NCBI GenBank assembly: GCA_964420605.1
Contig: CAYQUC010000008.1
Location: 1 to 64,000, forward strand
Reading direction: 5' to 3'
From: CAYQUC01 sp964420605
GTDB lineage: Bacteria; Pseudomonadota; Gammaproteobacteria; UBA6429; Thiohalophilaceae
DNA length: 64,000 nt
The notes beneath the pieces were generated by a model, which worked only from the letters and a program-made list of their open reading frames with translations, made no database searches and was not told where the DNA came from. The stretch's first letter is position 1. The number at the start of each line of letters is the position of its first letter. Below, in pieces: positions 55,395 to 64,000 of the stretch. A program made the position numbers and the translations under genes.

Positions 55395-57203
55395 TTATAA
55401 ACTTTTTAAATACTCCACTAAAGCAGCTTGTTCTTCCATTGAAAGATTCGGTACTTCAGGGATGTCTGTTGAAGTATACCGTTTAACAACATCGGCTAAA
55501 CTTGCTGCACTACCGTCGTGGAAGTACGGTGCAGTTAGCATTAAACCTCGAAGCCCCGGTGTTTTAATACCAATGGATAGTAAACCTTGAGGTGGTTTTT
55601 CGACGATATGGGTAAAGTATTTACCCTCTGCGCCAGTTCCCTCACCCGAGCTATGGCACGTGGCACAGTTGGCTTTGCTGTAAAATAAACGCCAGCCTTT
55701 TTCTGCCATGGCTTCGTTGAACTCTCCGGGTGCAGGACTAACGATGCTTTGTAAAAATGCTTCAACATCGAGTAAGTCTTGTTTTAACAAGTCATTACCC
55801 GGCTCATTAATGTCAGCAACTTTTAACCTGTCACGATATTCTTGCGGTAATGGATTGCCAATTTCAATGTCTTTAATAGTAGCGTTAGCGGTACCCCAGG
55901 CACCGTTTCTATCGAGTACTAAATCAATGCCACACTCTGGCGCACTTGCAAGTGAATGGTTATCTGGGCGGGTTTGTAATACCCCAATCCAGGTTGCGGC
56001 ATAGCCTTGTTCTGCTAAGTCAATGTAGTTCCAGTTTTGAGGAATGCTGCTGGGATTAAAAACATTATCGTTTAATGGATTGTTTGGGAAAAAACGTGGA
56101 TCAACTCTGCCTGGCCCCCAACCTCGGTACTCGGCAAGGTTGACATTTTCTGAGCCGGTTTGTACTCGTGGTGTCATTGATAACAACATGCCTGCATTCA
56201 TCTTAGTATTGGGCGGGCCGAAAACGGGCATACCAATGGGTAATGCTACTGGCGCTGCATTTGCTTCGAGTTGGAATAATGTTGGTTTGACGGTCACATG
56301 ACAAATCGCGCAGGTCAACCCTACCGAAGTCATCATGTTTGGTTTATCCGGATTATTATAAACACCTTTAACACCGATAACCGCATTGGCTTTTAATAAT
56401 GCTTGAGCAACAACAGGATTTTTAAGTGCCGCTTGTTTTGCAGCAAAGTCATTCCCCATTAAAACATCGACGATAAATTGTGGCACTTTCATAATATCAA
56501 TTTGTGCACCAACACCAACGGCATCGTTTGGTGTGACAGCATTAAGAACTTTATGTAATTCAAAAAAATCACCCCATAATGCTTCATCACCCCATGTTTC
56601 ATTCATATAAAGTTCTTGACCACGAGCAACTTCGGGCCCCGTTCGAGCTTGCAAAGTACGGAACACGGCACGTAGTTTTAACTTAAGACTTTTTGTTTTG
56701 GTGAGTACTGTTGAGTCAGAGGCACGGTAAAAATTGGCCATCATGCGCTTCCAATTATCGTTACGGTATATCGCAACTTCACCTAACTGAGGATGTACCG
56801 GTACTTTATCGGTTGCCAGTGCAACTTCCATTGGCTTTATTAATTGCAATGGTAGTTCATTATGATCATCACTATCGGCTTTTTCGAGTTTAATTTTAAA
56901 CACAGCACCGGCAGTCATTAAATTACCATCAAGGTTTTTAGATTTATTTTTACGCTTGACAATTAATTTTGCATCGGAATTTAATGCACCTGCAGGAATG
57001 CTTATTGTTATGCTTGGCTTTACAGCGTCATCATAAAACACACCACCAACAGCAGCGTATACGATGGTGTCAATGGCTAACGATTTTTCTTTATTTTTTT
57101 TATGGCTGTCTGCAATAGCAGTTGCATTGAATGTAGCCAGAGTAAATATTAACGCAGTGTTACACAGCGCGAGCTGAACTAAACCGCAACGTTTTAATTT
57201 CAT
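55395..57203 (-). CDS. di-haem c-type cytochrome with an N-terminal ZU5-like domain
   Basis: The 602-residue protein has a signal peptide (~1-31) and two CxxCH motifs: CAICH 298-302 and CATCH 513-517. The C-terminus has the peroxidase-family LTAPYFHDGSAASLADVV, as in cytochrome c peroxidase/MauG-like enzymes, but the haem spacing (~215) and 602-residue size are larger than the usual ~330. An N-terminal domain (~45-165) with ITISIPAGALNSDAKL looks like a ZU5-type beta sandwich. Rubber-oxygenase (RoxA) relatives have similar size and spacing, so a dioxygenase role is possible but unproven. It is divergent from a Crp-family gene across a clear dyad. Confidence 0.78.
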   Translation of the reverse strand: MKLKRCGLVQLALCNTALIFTLATFNATAIADSHKKNKEKSLAIDTIVYAAVGGVFYDDAVKPSITISIPAGALNSDAKLIVKRKNKSKNLDGNLMTAGAVFKIKLEKADSDDHNELPLQLIKPMEVALATDKVPVHPQLGEVAIYRNDNWKRMMANFYRASDSTVLTKTKSLKLKLRAVFRTLQARTGPEVARGQELYMNETWGDEALWGDFFELHKVLNAVTPNDAVGVGAQIDIMKVPQFIVDVLMGNDFAAKQAALKNPVVAQALLKANAVIGVKGVYNNPDKPNMMTSVGLTCAICHVTVKPTLFQLEANAAPVALPIGMPVFGPPNTKMNAGMLLSMTPRVQTGSENVNLAEYRGWGPGRVDPRFFPNNPLNDNVFNPSSIPQNWNYIDLAEQGYAATWIGVLQTRPDNHSLASAPECGIDLVLDRNGAWGTANATIKDIEIGNPLPQEYRDRLKVADINEPGNDLLKQDLLDVEAFLQSIVSPAPGEFNEAMAEKGWRLFYSKANCATCHSSGEGTGAEGKYFTHIVEKPPQGLLSIGIKTPGLRGLMLTAPYFHDGSAASLADVVKRYTSTDIPEVPNLSMEEQAALVEYLKSL

Positions 57204-57269
57204 AGTAATACCTCACTAAGCAATAGGGTTTGTTTATTTAAAGGAATGTTACTGTATCGGATCACATGT

Positions 57270-57300
57270 TGTGGTGTTTGTGACTTAGTCACTAACCACA
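57270..57300. promoter_or_regulatory. dyad operator between the cytochrome and Crp-family genes
   Basis: A perfect inverted repeat GTGAC-TTA-GTCAC (57280-57292) lies inside an outer TGTGGT / ACCACA (57270-57275, 57295-57300). It sits between the divergent genes (57203 and 57416) and resembles a Crp/Fnr-type half-site pair, though with a 5-base instead of 6-base spacer. Binding by the adjacent regulator is inferred. Confidence 0.6.
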
Positions 57301-57415
57301 CTGAATCTTTTCTATTTGGGTATAAGCTACGTAACTATCGTCACAGTCTTATAATGATGGACGGCGTATTATAAACAATAATTGGTATTAACAGTTAACT
57401 TACAGGAGTCAATTT

Positions 57416-58108
57416 ATGAAGGCCCAAGTTGATCGATCTAAAAAAGATGAGCAACAAGCGCAGCTATGGCATACCGCATATCCTGATCTTGCAAATTCTA
57501 CTGAACCAACGATACGTCATATTATTGAACAGGCCCTGCAGGTAGTCGTGTCAGCAGGTTCATTAATTATTTCTCCGGGAACACAATGTAAGCAATACTT
57601 ATTTGTTGTGCAAGGTAAAGCACGGGTTCATGTTTTGACAGAACATGGTCGCGAAGTATTATTGTATTATGTTGGGCCAAGTGATACTTGCGTATTGACT
57701 ACCTCGTGTTTGCTTAGTCACGAATTATTTCCGGCAGGTATTATTGCTGAAACCGAGGTTACCGCATTTGCCGTTAGTGCTAGCCTATTTGAGCAGGCAC
57801 TTGATCAATCATCACAATTTAGACGGTTTGTTTTTAAAAAATTTGGTGAGCGTTTAGTTGATGTAGTCGCACGAATGGAACAATTATGTGCGCCATCGAT
57901 AGAACGTTATTTGGCAAAAACATTATTGGATCTCGCCGGTGACAGTGAACAAATTTTAACAACACATCAAGATTTGGCTTTACGCCTCGGAACTGCACGC
58001 GAAGTCGTGTCTCGGCATCTTAAACATTTTGAAGTTAACGGTTGGGTGTTGTTGGCACGCGGCAGCATTAGTATTGCAAAGCCGGACGATTTAAGGTTGC
58101 TAATATAG
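57416..58108 (+). CDS. Crp/Fnr-family transcriptional regulator
   Basis: A 230-residue protein. The cNMP-type effector domain (~30-145: PGTQCKQYLFVVQGKARVHV, VLLYYVGPSDTCVL) is followed by a helical dimerisation linker and a Crp-type HTH (~165-230) with LALRLGTAREVVSRHLKHFE. FNR-type N-terminal cysteines are absent, so oxygen sensing by an iron-sulfur cluster is unlikely. It probably controls the divergent di-haem gene. Confidence 0.88.
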   Translation: MKAQVDRSKKDEQQAQLWHTAYPDLANSTEPTIRHIIEQALQVVVSAGSLIISPGTQCKQYLFVVQGKARVHVLTEHGREVLLYYVGPSDTCVLTTSCLLSHELFPAGIIAETEVTAFAVSASLFEQALDQSSQFRRFVFKKFGERLVDVVARMEQLCAPSIERYLAKTLLDLAGDSEQILTTHQDLALRLGTAREVVSRHLKHFEVNGWVLLARGSISIAKPDDLRLLI

Positions 58109-58151
58109 GCTTAAGCCAGAGCTAATTGATTTTTCAAATTTTGTTTGAATA

Positions 58152-58445
58152 TTAAATGGGTAATAAGCCCGTATACGCAATACCTTCGCGTGGTATTGAC
58201 ATCCAGTCAGCGACTGTTTTGCGCCACGTTAGATAGTGTGGTGTTTCTTTATGTTTTGCTGCGTGTTCGCTACTTTGGTAGGCTTCATACAATACAAATT
58301 TACACGGGTCGTCTTGCAATTGCAGAATATCAAAACGAAAGTTACCCTCTTCTTTAATTGAGGATTCATGATTAAGGCGGCTGGCTTCGATAAAGTTCGA
58401 TACGAATTCTGGTTTTACAACGACATGTACGATTGTAACTTGCAT
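58152..58445 (-). CDS. LsrG/antibiotic-biosynthesis-monooxygenase-like protein
   Basis: The ~97-residue protein (start ATG 58445, MQVTIVHV) is a ferredoxin-like ABM domain with NHESSIKEEGNFRFDILQ, FVLYEAYQSSEHAAKHKETPHYLTW. The order is very close to LsrG, the isomerase of autoinducer-2 catabolism, and also to small quinol monooxygenases. No lsr genes are near, so the substrate is not assigned. Confidence 0.82.
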   Translation of the reverse strand: MQVTIVHVVVKPEFVSNFIEASRLNHESSIKEEGNFRFDILQLQDDPCKFVLYEAYQSSEHAAKHKETPHYLTWRKTVADWMSIPREGIAYTGLLPI

Positions 58446-58510
58446 GGCTATCATCCTTAATTGTGTTGATAAATTAGTAATTCATTTTATTTAAAAATGT
58501 AACGACGTAT

Positions 58511-60805
58511 TTATTGAGTTAAACTGGTATCGTGGCTAGACGTTGTTGTAGTTGATAAACAATCATTTATCTCTAAATCAGCTCTTTTATTGTTTTTTAA
58601 TTGTTGTTTATTACTTTGGAGTAATGGAATGACTTTATCAATGTGGACTGCCTTGGAGTACAAATACCCTTGACCGTAATTGCAATTCATTTCTGATAGC
58701 AAGTCTAATTGTTTTTGGGTTTCAATGCCTTCAGCGACTACTTTTAAATTTAAACTTTTTGCCATAATAATAATTGTTCGGACTATATCTAGGCTGGATT
58801 GATCAACTTCCATGCGACTGGTAAACGATTTATCAATTTTTAATACATCAAATGGAAAACGATGCAGATAACTCAATGAAGAATAGCCAGTACCAAAATC
58901 GTCAACAAATAATCCAATGCCATAATTTTTGATGCTCTCTAGTAATGAGACTGCATCGAGTGCATTATTCATAACCATGCTTTCTGTTATTTCAAATTTT
59001 AAACAACTTGGTGGTAGTTCATGAGCATCAACGATGGCTTTAACATTTTCTAATAGGTTTTTTTGCCAGAGTTGTTTGGCGGATAGGTTAATACTGATAT
59101 AGAAGTTGTCTGGTAATGTAATATTCTTTTTTAACTCAACAATATCGTGGCAGACTTTTTCGATGGTCCATAGGCCTATAAACGATATTAACTCACTTTC
59201 TTCAGCTATAGGGATGAATTGTGTCGCACCCAATAAACCCTGGTCTTTATATTGCCATCGAAGTAATGCTTCAAAACCTTCAACATTATTGTTTTCAATA
59301 TTGTTGATGGGTTGGTATAACACTTGTAACTCATTTTTTGCTAATGCACAGTGTAGATCGGTTTCGAGTTTTAGATCTTTTATGGCTTTAATGTGCATTT
59401 TACTATCAAACACTGCATAAGATGCACCACCCTGCCGTTTTGCAAAATACATAGCAATATCAGCATCGCGTAACATATCGGCAGGGTTTTTGTAATCAAG
59501 ATAATTACTGGTAATGCCGATGCTTGTGGCACAAACGATATTAAAACCATTTAACCTAATTGGTGATTTTAATGATTTTTTGATTAAATTAGCGACATCA
59601 ATCGCTGCGCTAAAATCTTCAACGTCGTCTAATAGAATAAGAAATTCATCTCCACCAAGTCTAGCTAAAGTACTATTGGTTGGAATTGCTTGTTTGATTC
59701 GAATTGAAATTTCTTTTAGTAGTTTATCACCAATTAAATGGCCTAAGCTATCATTTACCAGTTTGAAACGATCCAGATCTAAAAATAAAATGGTAAACTT
59801 TCGTTTTTTATTGTCACTGCTTTGTGTGATTGCATGAGATATTTTTTTAATGATGAGTTTACGATTGGCTAAGCCCGTTAGCGTATCGTGATCTGCTTCG
59901 TAGGCTAGTTTTTGTTGTGTTATTTTTAATGTTGTTATATCGCGCGCGACGACATAACATAAGTTATCTATTTTACAAATGCCAACGCTGCACAGTAGCC
60001 ATTTAATTTTTCGGCTTTTGGTATAACACCGTAACTCAAAATCGTCATTGGTAATACCCATATTGAGATCGCGAAATATAGTAAGTAATTTTTTTCTATC
60101 TTCGGGGATAACAAATTTAATAACCCGTGTTTCAGTTAGTTGTTCTGAGCTATAACCCAGAGTTTTTTCCCAAGCCGAATTAAACTGCCTGAATACACCG
60201 TTAAAATTAGTGATGCCCATCATGTCTAAGGACATGGTAAAGAGTCGCTCACGTTCGGTGACGGTTCGTTTTAAATCGATATTGATAAACGCTTGGGAAA
60301 TTAACGGTGCAAATCGACGTGCTACTTTTACTTGTTTTGGACCGAAGAAGTGCGATTGTGAATGAATACAGACTAATATTGCAGTTTGATCCTGACTACT
60401 TAGTGGTACGTGTAATGCCGCTTTAACATTGGCTAATAATTCGTCCGGTAGTGAATTCCATTCTTTAGCGTATTGTACGTCAAATACGGCGATTGGTTCA
60501 CCTGTAATTACACGTTGAAATAATTTATCGGGTCGCCATTGGTACTGCTCAAAACGCTCATGAGTCGTTGCGACTACCTTCATGTAATTTTTATCAGTTT
60601 GAACTAAAATAAAAGCTTCTTCAAATTTGAAAACGGATCTCAGGACTTCAATTAGTTCTCTGAACATTTGTTTTGGATTATCCGTTTTGGATAATACATT
60701 AAGTCCTGAGAGTAATGCTTCAGATTCTAAACGTAGTTCACGCTCAAGTCCGTGAGCACGTTCAAGATCGATTAGCGCTTCTAATTGTCGTTCTGATTCC
60801 GTCAT
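58511..60805 (-). CDS. GAF-PAS-GGDEF-EAL c-di-GMP enzyme
   Basis: A 764-residue cytoplasmic protein. GAF domain (~30-185), PAS (~190-310), GGDEF (~315-475, intact GGDEF 384-388) and EAL (~490-740, EALLRW). No RxxD inhibitory site is seen upstream of GGDEF. Both domains could be active. It starts seven bases after the FIST gene's stop, so it is probably translated with the FIST sensor, which may be its input. Confidence 0.92.
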   Translation of the reverse strand: MTESERQLEALIDLERAHGLERELRLESEALLSGLNVLSKTDNPKQMFRELIEVLRSVFKFEEAFILVQTDKNYMKVVATTHERFEQYQWRPDKLFQRVITGEPIAVFDVQYAKEWNSLPDELLANVKAALHVPLSSQDQTAILVCIHSQSHFFGPKQVKVARRFAPLISQAFINIDLKRTVTERERLFTMSLDMMGITNFNGVFRQFNSAWEKTLGYSSEQLTETRVIKFVIPEDRKKLLTIFRDLNMGITNDDFELRCYTKSRKIKWLLCSVGICKIDNLCYVVARDITTLKITQQKLAYEADHDTLTGLANRKLIIKKISHAITQSSDNKKRKFTILFLDLDRFKLVNDSLGHLIGDKLLKEISIRIKQAIPTNSTLARLGGDEFLILLDDVEDFSAAIDVANLIKKSLKSPIRLNGFNIVCATSIGITSNYLDYKNPADMLRDADIAMYFAKRQGGASYAVFDSKMHIKAIKDLKLETDLHCALAKNELQVLYQPINNIENNNVEGFEALLRWQYKDQGLLGATQFIPIAEESELISFIGLWTIEKVCHDIVELKKNITLPDNFYISINLSAKQLWQKNLLENVKAIVDAHELPPSCLKFEITESMVMNNALDAVSLLESIKNYGIGLFVDDFGTGYSSLSYLHRFPFDVLKIDKSFTSRMEVDQSSLDIVRTIIIMAKSLNLKVVAEGIETQKQLDLLSEMNCNYGQGYLYSKAVHIDKVIPLLQSNKQQLKNNKRADLEINDCLSTTTTSSHDTSLTQ

Positions 60806-60812
60806 AATTTAA

Positions 60813-62006
60813 TTATTTATTAAATGTTAATACCGAGATCATTAAATTTCCGTGACGATTTTCACCACCAACAAAACAACCTTGTTCACCAAAAGTAAAT
60901 AAACCTAAAAATGGTTTATCACCCAATGCTTTTTTAACGCCACTAACAACGTCGTTCATTCTGTCTTGCACGGTTAACATGCAACCGGCACAATACACTA
61001 CCAGTGCACCACTGACTTCTTTGGGTTCAGTGGAATGCGCGGCAAGTGAAGCGCTTGCAACACGCCCCGCACGATTAACCAGGCTATCTTTAGTGCCTGA
61101 CATAAACACCAGTTTTTCGCCTTCTTCAATATCCGCAAATAAACTCAGGCCACCATCTTTCGTCACAGTGTCTGGGTGCGCGAGGCGATAGTATGGAATG
61201 CCACTAACGTCACCGACAATACGGCCTAATGGATGCAATGATGTTTTTGATAAAATATTGCCGCCGGTCGGTAAATCGTCAGAAATAATTTGATCTGCCC
61301 ATTCATTATAAACTTCGGCTGCAGGTTTATTGTCGATTTGATTCACAATTCTGCCCGAAGCGCTAGTTACAATGCCCGATTTTTCAGTTGGCTCATAACC
61401 ACTGTGAAATGCAAACATAGCGCTGCTTGAGGGAAACATAACGGTGACGACGACCGAATTTGTGAGTACTTGTTTGTCAGCAAACTGCATCCAATCACCA
61501 CTTACGGTATTATCGGCAGAGGAGCCACCGGTAATTGGTACATTAGCGCCAACAATATCTTGAATACCTTTAATGACATCTTCTTCTGCACCTGGTGCTG
61601 CTGTCATCCACACCATTGAAGGTACTTGGCCGATGCAATCACTTTGCTCGAGTGCCATGCTAGTCGCATGAGAGGAGGCGAGCCTAGGATTGTCGGTGAG
61701 CTCGGCATGACCCACACCATAGTGACCTTCTTTATCCACAATACCCAGTAAACCAAGGCCCTGCCCTTCATTACTGTGAAAGCCTTTTTCTGTCATCACG
61801 CCTAAACAGGAGGTGCCACCGTGAATGGTAGATTGTGGTGCAATTTTTTCGAGTTCTGATAATAATTGTGCTGCATCGTAATTTGCGGAACAGTATAAAA
61901 ATAGTAATTGTGGATCGCTACTGATGGTTTTTTTTAATTGTACAAATGCTTCATTAATTGCTTTGCTTGAATCTTTTTCTGTCGACCAACCACTTGCCAT
62001 TTCCAT
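60813..62006 (-). CDS. FIST-domain protein
   Basis: The 397-residue protein has FIST N-terminal and C-terminal (FIST_C) domains. Marks are FLYCSANYDAAQLLSELEK, GGTSCLGVMTEKGFH, PITGGSSADNTVSG, and the C-terminal YCAGCMLTVQDRMND and FLGLFTFGEQGCFVGGENRH. FIST is an input domain that binds small ligands such as amino acids. No membrane segment or attached output is seen. The GAF-PAS-GGDEF-EAL gene follows seven bases downstream in one operon. Confidence 0.87.
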   Translation of the reverse strand: MEMASGWSTEKDSSKAINEAFVQLKKTISSDPQLLFLYCSANYDAAQLLSELEKIAPQSTIHGGTSCLGVMTEKGFHSNEGQGLGLLGIVDKEGHYGVGHAELTDNPRLASSHATSMALEQSDCIGQVPSMVWMTAAPGAEEDVIKGIQDIVGANVPITGGSSADNTVSGDWMQFADKQVLTNSVVVTVMFPSSSAMFAFHSGYEPTEKSGIVTSASGRIVNQIDNKPAAEVYNEWADQIISDDLPTGGNILSKTSLHPLGRIVGDVSGIPYYRLAHPDTVTKDGGLSLFADIEEGEKLVFMSGTKDSLVNRAGRVASASLAAHSTEPKEVSGALVVYCAGCMLTVQDRMNDVVSGVKKALGDKPFLGLFTFGEQGCFVGGENRHGNLMISVLTFNK

Positions 62007-62517
62007 TTTATTTCTCCCTTATAAAAAAATAAGTTATCGGTATAAAACGTAATTTAAATTTGTAATAAGTTCATATCTTTAATAAGCAACAATACTTACT
62101 CATTGTTGCTGTATTCAAGATAGTTATTAAGGTTAGACCAGATTAGAGCTAATCAGACTTAGGAATTTAAATAAAAAGAAACCAGACAATTTATCGAGGT
62201 TATATGCTGCTATAGCCATCTAAGTCTTGAAAAATAACAGTATATCGAGTTTATGCATAAAATAGCTAGTTTGAAACTCATTTTTATGAGGCTTTTTTCT
62301 TAAGTAAAAATTATTTTTATTTTATATTTATTGTTAAATAAATAGTACTCGGACTGTTCATGGTAGACAGTCTAATTTATGTAAAATAGTTTACTGTCTG
62401 AATTAATTTATGAATGAAGTTAAGATTTAATCTTAATACGTATTTACGAGTTTAAAATAATGAATAAAATATTGGGAGTAATGCCTCAGCATTACTCCCA
62501 ATTGTAGGGCGATGAAA
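62007..62517. other. 511-bp intergenic region
   Basis: No gene is seen. It holds a 9-bp hairpin AGCAACAAT / ATTGTTGCT at 62085-62110, ~80 bases before the FIST start, repeats of an AGACAGT / ACTGTCT type at 62365-62399, and a strong terminator at 62471-62502. Confidence 0.4.
62471..62502 (-). terminator. intrinsic terminator after the protease gene
   Basis: A perfect 14-bp stem ATTGGGAGTAATGC / GCATTACTCCCAAT with a 4-base loop lies 15-47 bases after the stop on the minus strand. The following minus-strand bases are ATTTTATTC. This is a very strong terminator. Confidence 0.85.
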
Positions 62518-64000
62518 CTAACGTCGTGTTATTGAAACAGTACCTGACTCACCGCGATGACCATCGGCATCAACAGCAATAACAGTTGTTGTTGTTGGCT
62601 GGCGACCTGCTTGAAATAACCCCGTTTGAGCATTGATAGTGCCTGCTCGTGGGTTACTGAGTGACCAAGTATAAGCTTGTTGTCCACCAACAGCTGTGAA
62701 TTGAATTGATCCACCGCGCCGTATACTTGCCGTGTTGGGCGCAATTTCAATGATATGATCAGCAGATATTGTAACAACGCCGCTGTCACCCGCAATACCA
62801 TCGGCATCGGTTGCTGTCACGATTACGGATCCTGCAATTATACCGGTTAGTAAGCCCGTACTAACATCAATTGTTGCTACCGTATTATCACTAACAGTCC
62901 AGCTATAGGGCGCTGTGCCGCCGGTAGCGTTAAATTGTAAACTGGCATTAATTAAAACAGTCGCAGTTTGTGGCGTTACAATAATATCAAGCACGCTAAT
63001 ATCACCGCTGGTAATACGACTGCCGGCAGCATCAGTCACTGTAATTTGGGTGGTGCCCGCACTAACTGCAGTTAACAAACCAGTTGTACTTATCGTTGCT
63101 ATGGCTAGATTGGCACTGCTCCAGGTATAAGGTTCAGTACCGCCCGTTGCTGTAAATTGTTGGGTATTGGTGACTGCCAAGATTGCAGTATTGGGACTAA
63201 TTGCAATATTAGACACTGTAATATTACCCGATGTATCCGAGAAGCCATTCGCATCCATTGCAGTCACTTGCACAGTTCCGAGTGCTAATGCACTGAGTAA
63301 TCCTGTTGCCGCATTAATACTTGCAATCGTGGTATCGGAACTACTCCAGATATAGGCAGGGCTGCCACCGGTTGCAGAAAATTGCAGGGTATCGGTAATT
63401 CGCAATGAGGCACTATCAGGACTCACCACTACAGTAGTAATCGTGGCATTGGCGCTAGCACTGATATTATTGGCATCAGCAGCCGACACAATAACGTGTC
63501 CAGGAATTAAAGCTGTTAATAAACCTGCAGCATTAATGCTCGCAATATTACTATCGGACACCATCCAGCTATACGGTGCGGTACCACCAGTGGCTGTGTA
63601 TTGCTGAGTATTACCTGCTGCGATAGTTGCTGTGTTTGGAGTGACAACCACACTGACTAATCCAGCGAGCGCATTTGACGCATTTAAACGGCCACCAGTT
63701 ACTGAAATACCCGTTAGTGCTGTAATAAGATTGACACTGTCGAGTAGTGCCGCTTTTAATGCAACCACATTCAGTGTTGGATCTTCAGCTAAAACCAATG
63801 CTGCTGCACCGGCAACATGCGGTGTTGCCATTGAAGTGCCGCTAAAACTAGAATAAGTATTGCCAGGTGTGGTGCTTAAAATACTCACACCAGGTGCAGC
63901 CAAATCAACAGTGTTACGACCAAAGTTAGAAAAACTTGCTAAAGCATCATCATCATCCGTTGCGGCGACTGAAATTATATTATTCAGATTATAACTGGCA
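62518..64000 (-). CDS. subtilisin-like serine protease with Ig-like repeats (partial, start outside window)
   Basis: The frame is open to the window end. The visible part has IISVAATDDDDALASFSNFG and GTSMATPHVAGAAALVL, with the catalytic Ser of subtilisin (S8) family. The catalytic Asp and His lie upstream, outside the window. After it come five repeats of ~75-80 residues of a Big_2-like Ig domain, each starting like VxPxTA, with ATGG and TWS, and ending with DANG/DADG-like turns. It is probably exported or surface-linked. Confidence 0.88.
   Translation of the reverse strand, partial: ASYNLNNIISVAATDDDDALASFSNFGRNTVDLAAPGVSILSTTPGNTYSSFSGTSMATPHVAGAAALVLAEDPTLNVVALKAALLDSVNLITALTGISVTGGRLNASNALAGLVSVVVTPNTATIAAGNTQQYTATGGTAPYSWMVSDSNIASINAAGLLTALIPGHVIVSAADANNISASANATITTVVVSPDSASLRITDTLQFSATGGSPAYIWSSSDTTIASINAATGLLSALALGTVQVTAMDANGFSDTSGNITVSNIAISPNTAILAVTNTQQFTATGGTEPYTWSSANLAIATISTTGLLTAVSAGTTQITVTDAAGSRITSGDISVLDIIVTPQTATVLINASLQFNATGGTAPYSWTVSDNTVATIDVSTGLLTGIIAGSVIVTATDADGIAGDSGVVTISADHIIEIAPNTASIRRGGSIQFTAVGGQQAYTWSLSNPRAGTINAQTGLFQAGRQPTTTTVIAVDADGHRGESGTVSITRR
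62524..63651 (-). repeat. five Ig-like (Big_2-type) repeats in the protease gene
   Basis: Five consecutive ~225-235-bp coding repeats encode Ig-like domains. Each has TxTATGG (or GVxxG), a Trp after Tyr (YSW, YIW, YTW), and a D-A-[ND]-[GN] turn. They are diverged at DNA level, so are not recent tandem duplications. Confidence 0.75.

Noticed and set aside
1..64000. tRNA, rRNA, riboswitch and insertion sequences
   Set aside because: I looked for tRNA T-loop motifs, transposase frames and inverted-repeat ends and saw none; this is by eye and a covariance search would be decisive.

Overview
This AT-rich window looks like the replication-origin region of a gammaproteobacterial chromosome, probably an aquatic one. 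The backbone is the classical origin block: rpmH-rnpA-yidD-yidC-mnmE transcribed leftwards and dnaA-dnaN-recF-gyrB transcribed rightwards. mnmG, rsmG and parA lie further left, and a glyQ-glyS-mazG-like-gmhB-plsC operon lies to the right. The lineage is inferred from protein motifs and gene order only; no genus can be named from sequence alone.

Layout. 1-11 kb: the 3' end of leuA, two unrelated multicopper oxidases, a PstS-like/porin gene pair divergent from a large GGDEF-EAL sensor, and a response regulator with a PP2C-type phosphatase output. 11-16 kb: an HDOD protein, then parA, rsmG, a DUF302 protein and mnmG; no parB is present. 16-25 kb: a block separating mnmG from mnmE, with HDOD and PilZ genes, an EAL protein with a broken GGDEF, a response regulator with a broken GGDEF, two small beta-barrels, an aminopeptidase-like lipoprotein, a lone proteasome/HslV-fold peptidase and a repeat-rich exported protein. 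25-37 kb: the origin block. The best oriC candidate is dnaA-dnaN, with three perfect DnaA boxes and an AT-rich TAA-repeat tract. Two perfect parS sites lie inside recF, and four decayed copies of a ~200-bp unit fill recF-gyrB.

37-48 kb: transporters (TSUP, LysE), small uncharacterised genes, an orphan PilJ-type sensor domain, a GNAT enzyme, membrane proteins and the glyQS operon. 48-58 kb: a response regulator of unknown output, a DUF389 membrane protein, a DegT-type aminotransferase, small hypotheticals, a beta-barrel and a lipoprotein, then a di-haem c-type cytochrome divergent from a Crp-family regulator across a clear dyad. 58-64 kb: an LsrG/ABM-like enzyme, a FIST gene followed by a GAF-PAS-GGDEF-EAL gene, and the C-terminal part of a subtilisin-like protease with five Ig-like repeats, cut by the window end.

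Two themes stand out. One is replication and segregation control: oriC, DnaA boxes, parS, ParA, and structured rpmH/rnpA leaders. The other is dense cyclic-di-GMP and two-component signalling around the origin (two apparently complete GGDEF-EAL proteins, one EAL with degenerate GGDEF, PilZ, three response regulators, two HDOD proteins and FIST). I saw no tRNA, rRNA, CRISPR array, insertion sequence or prophage.
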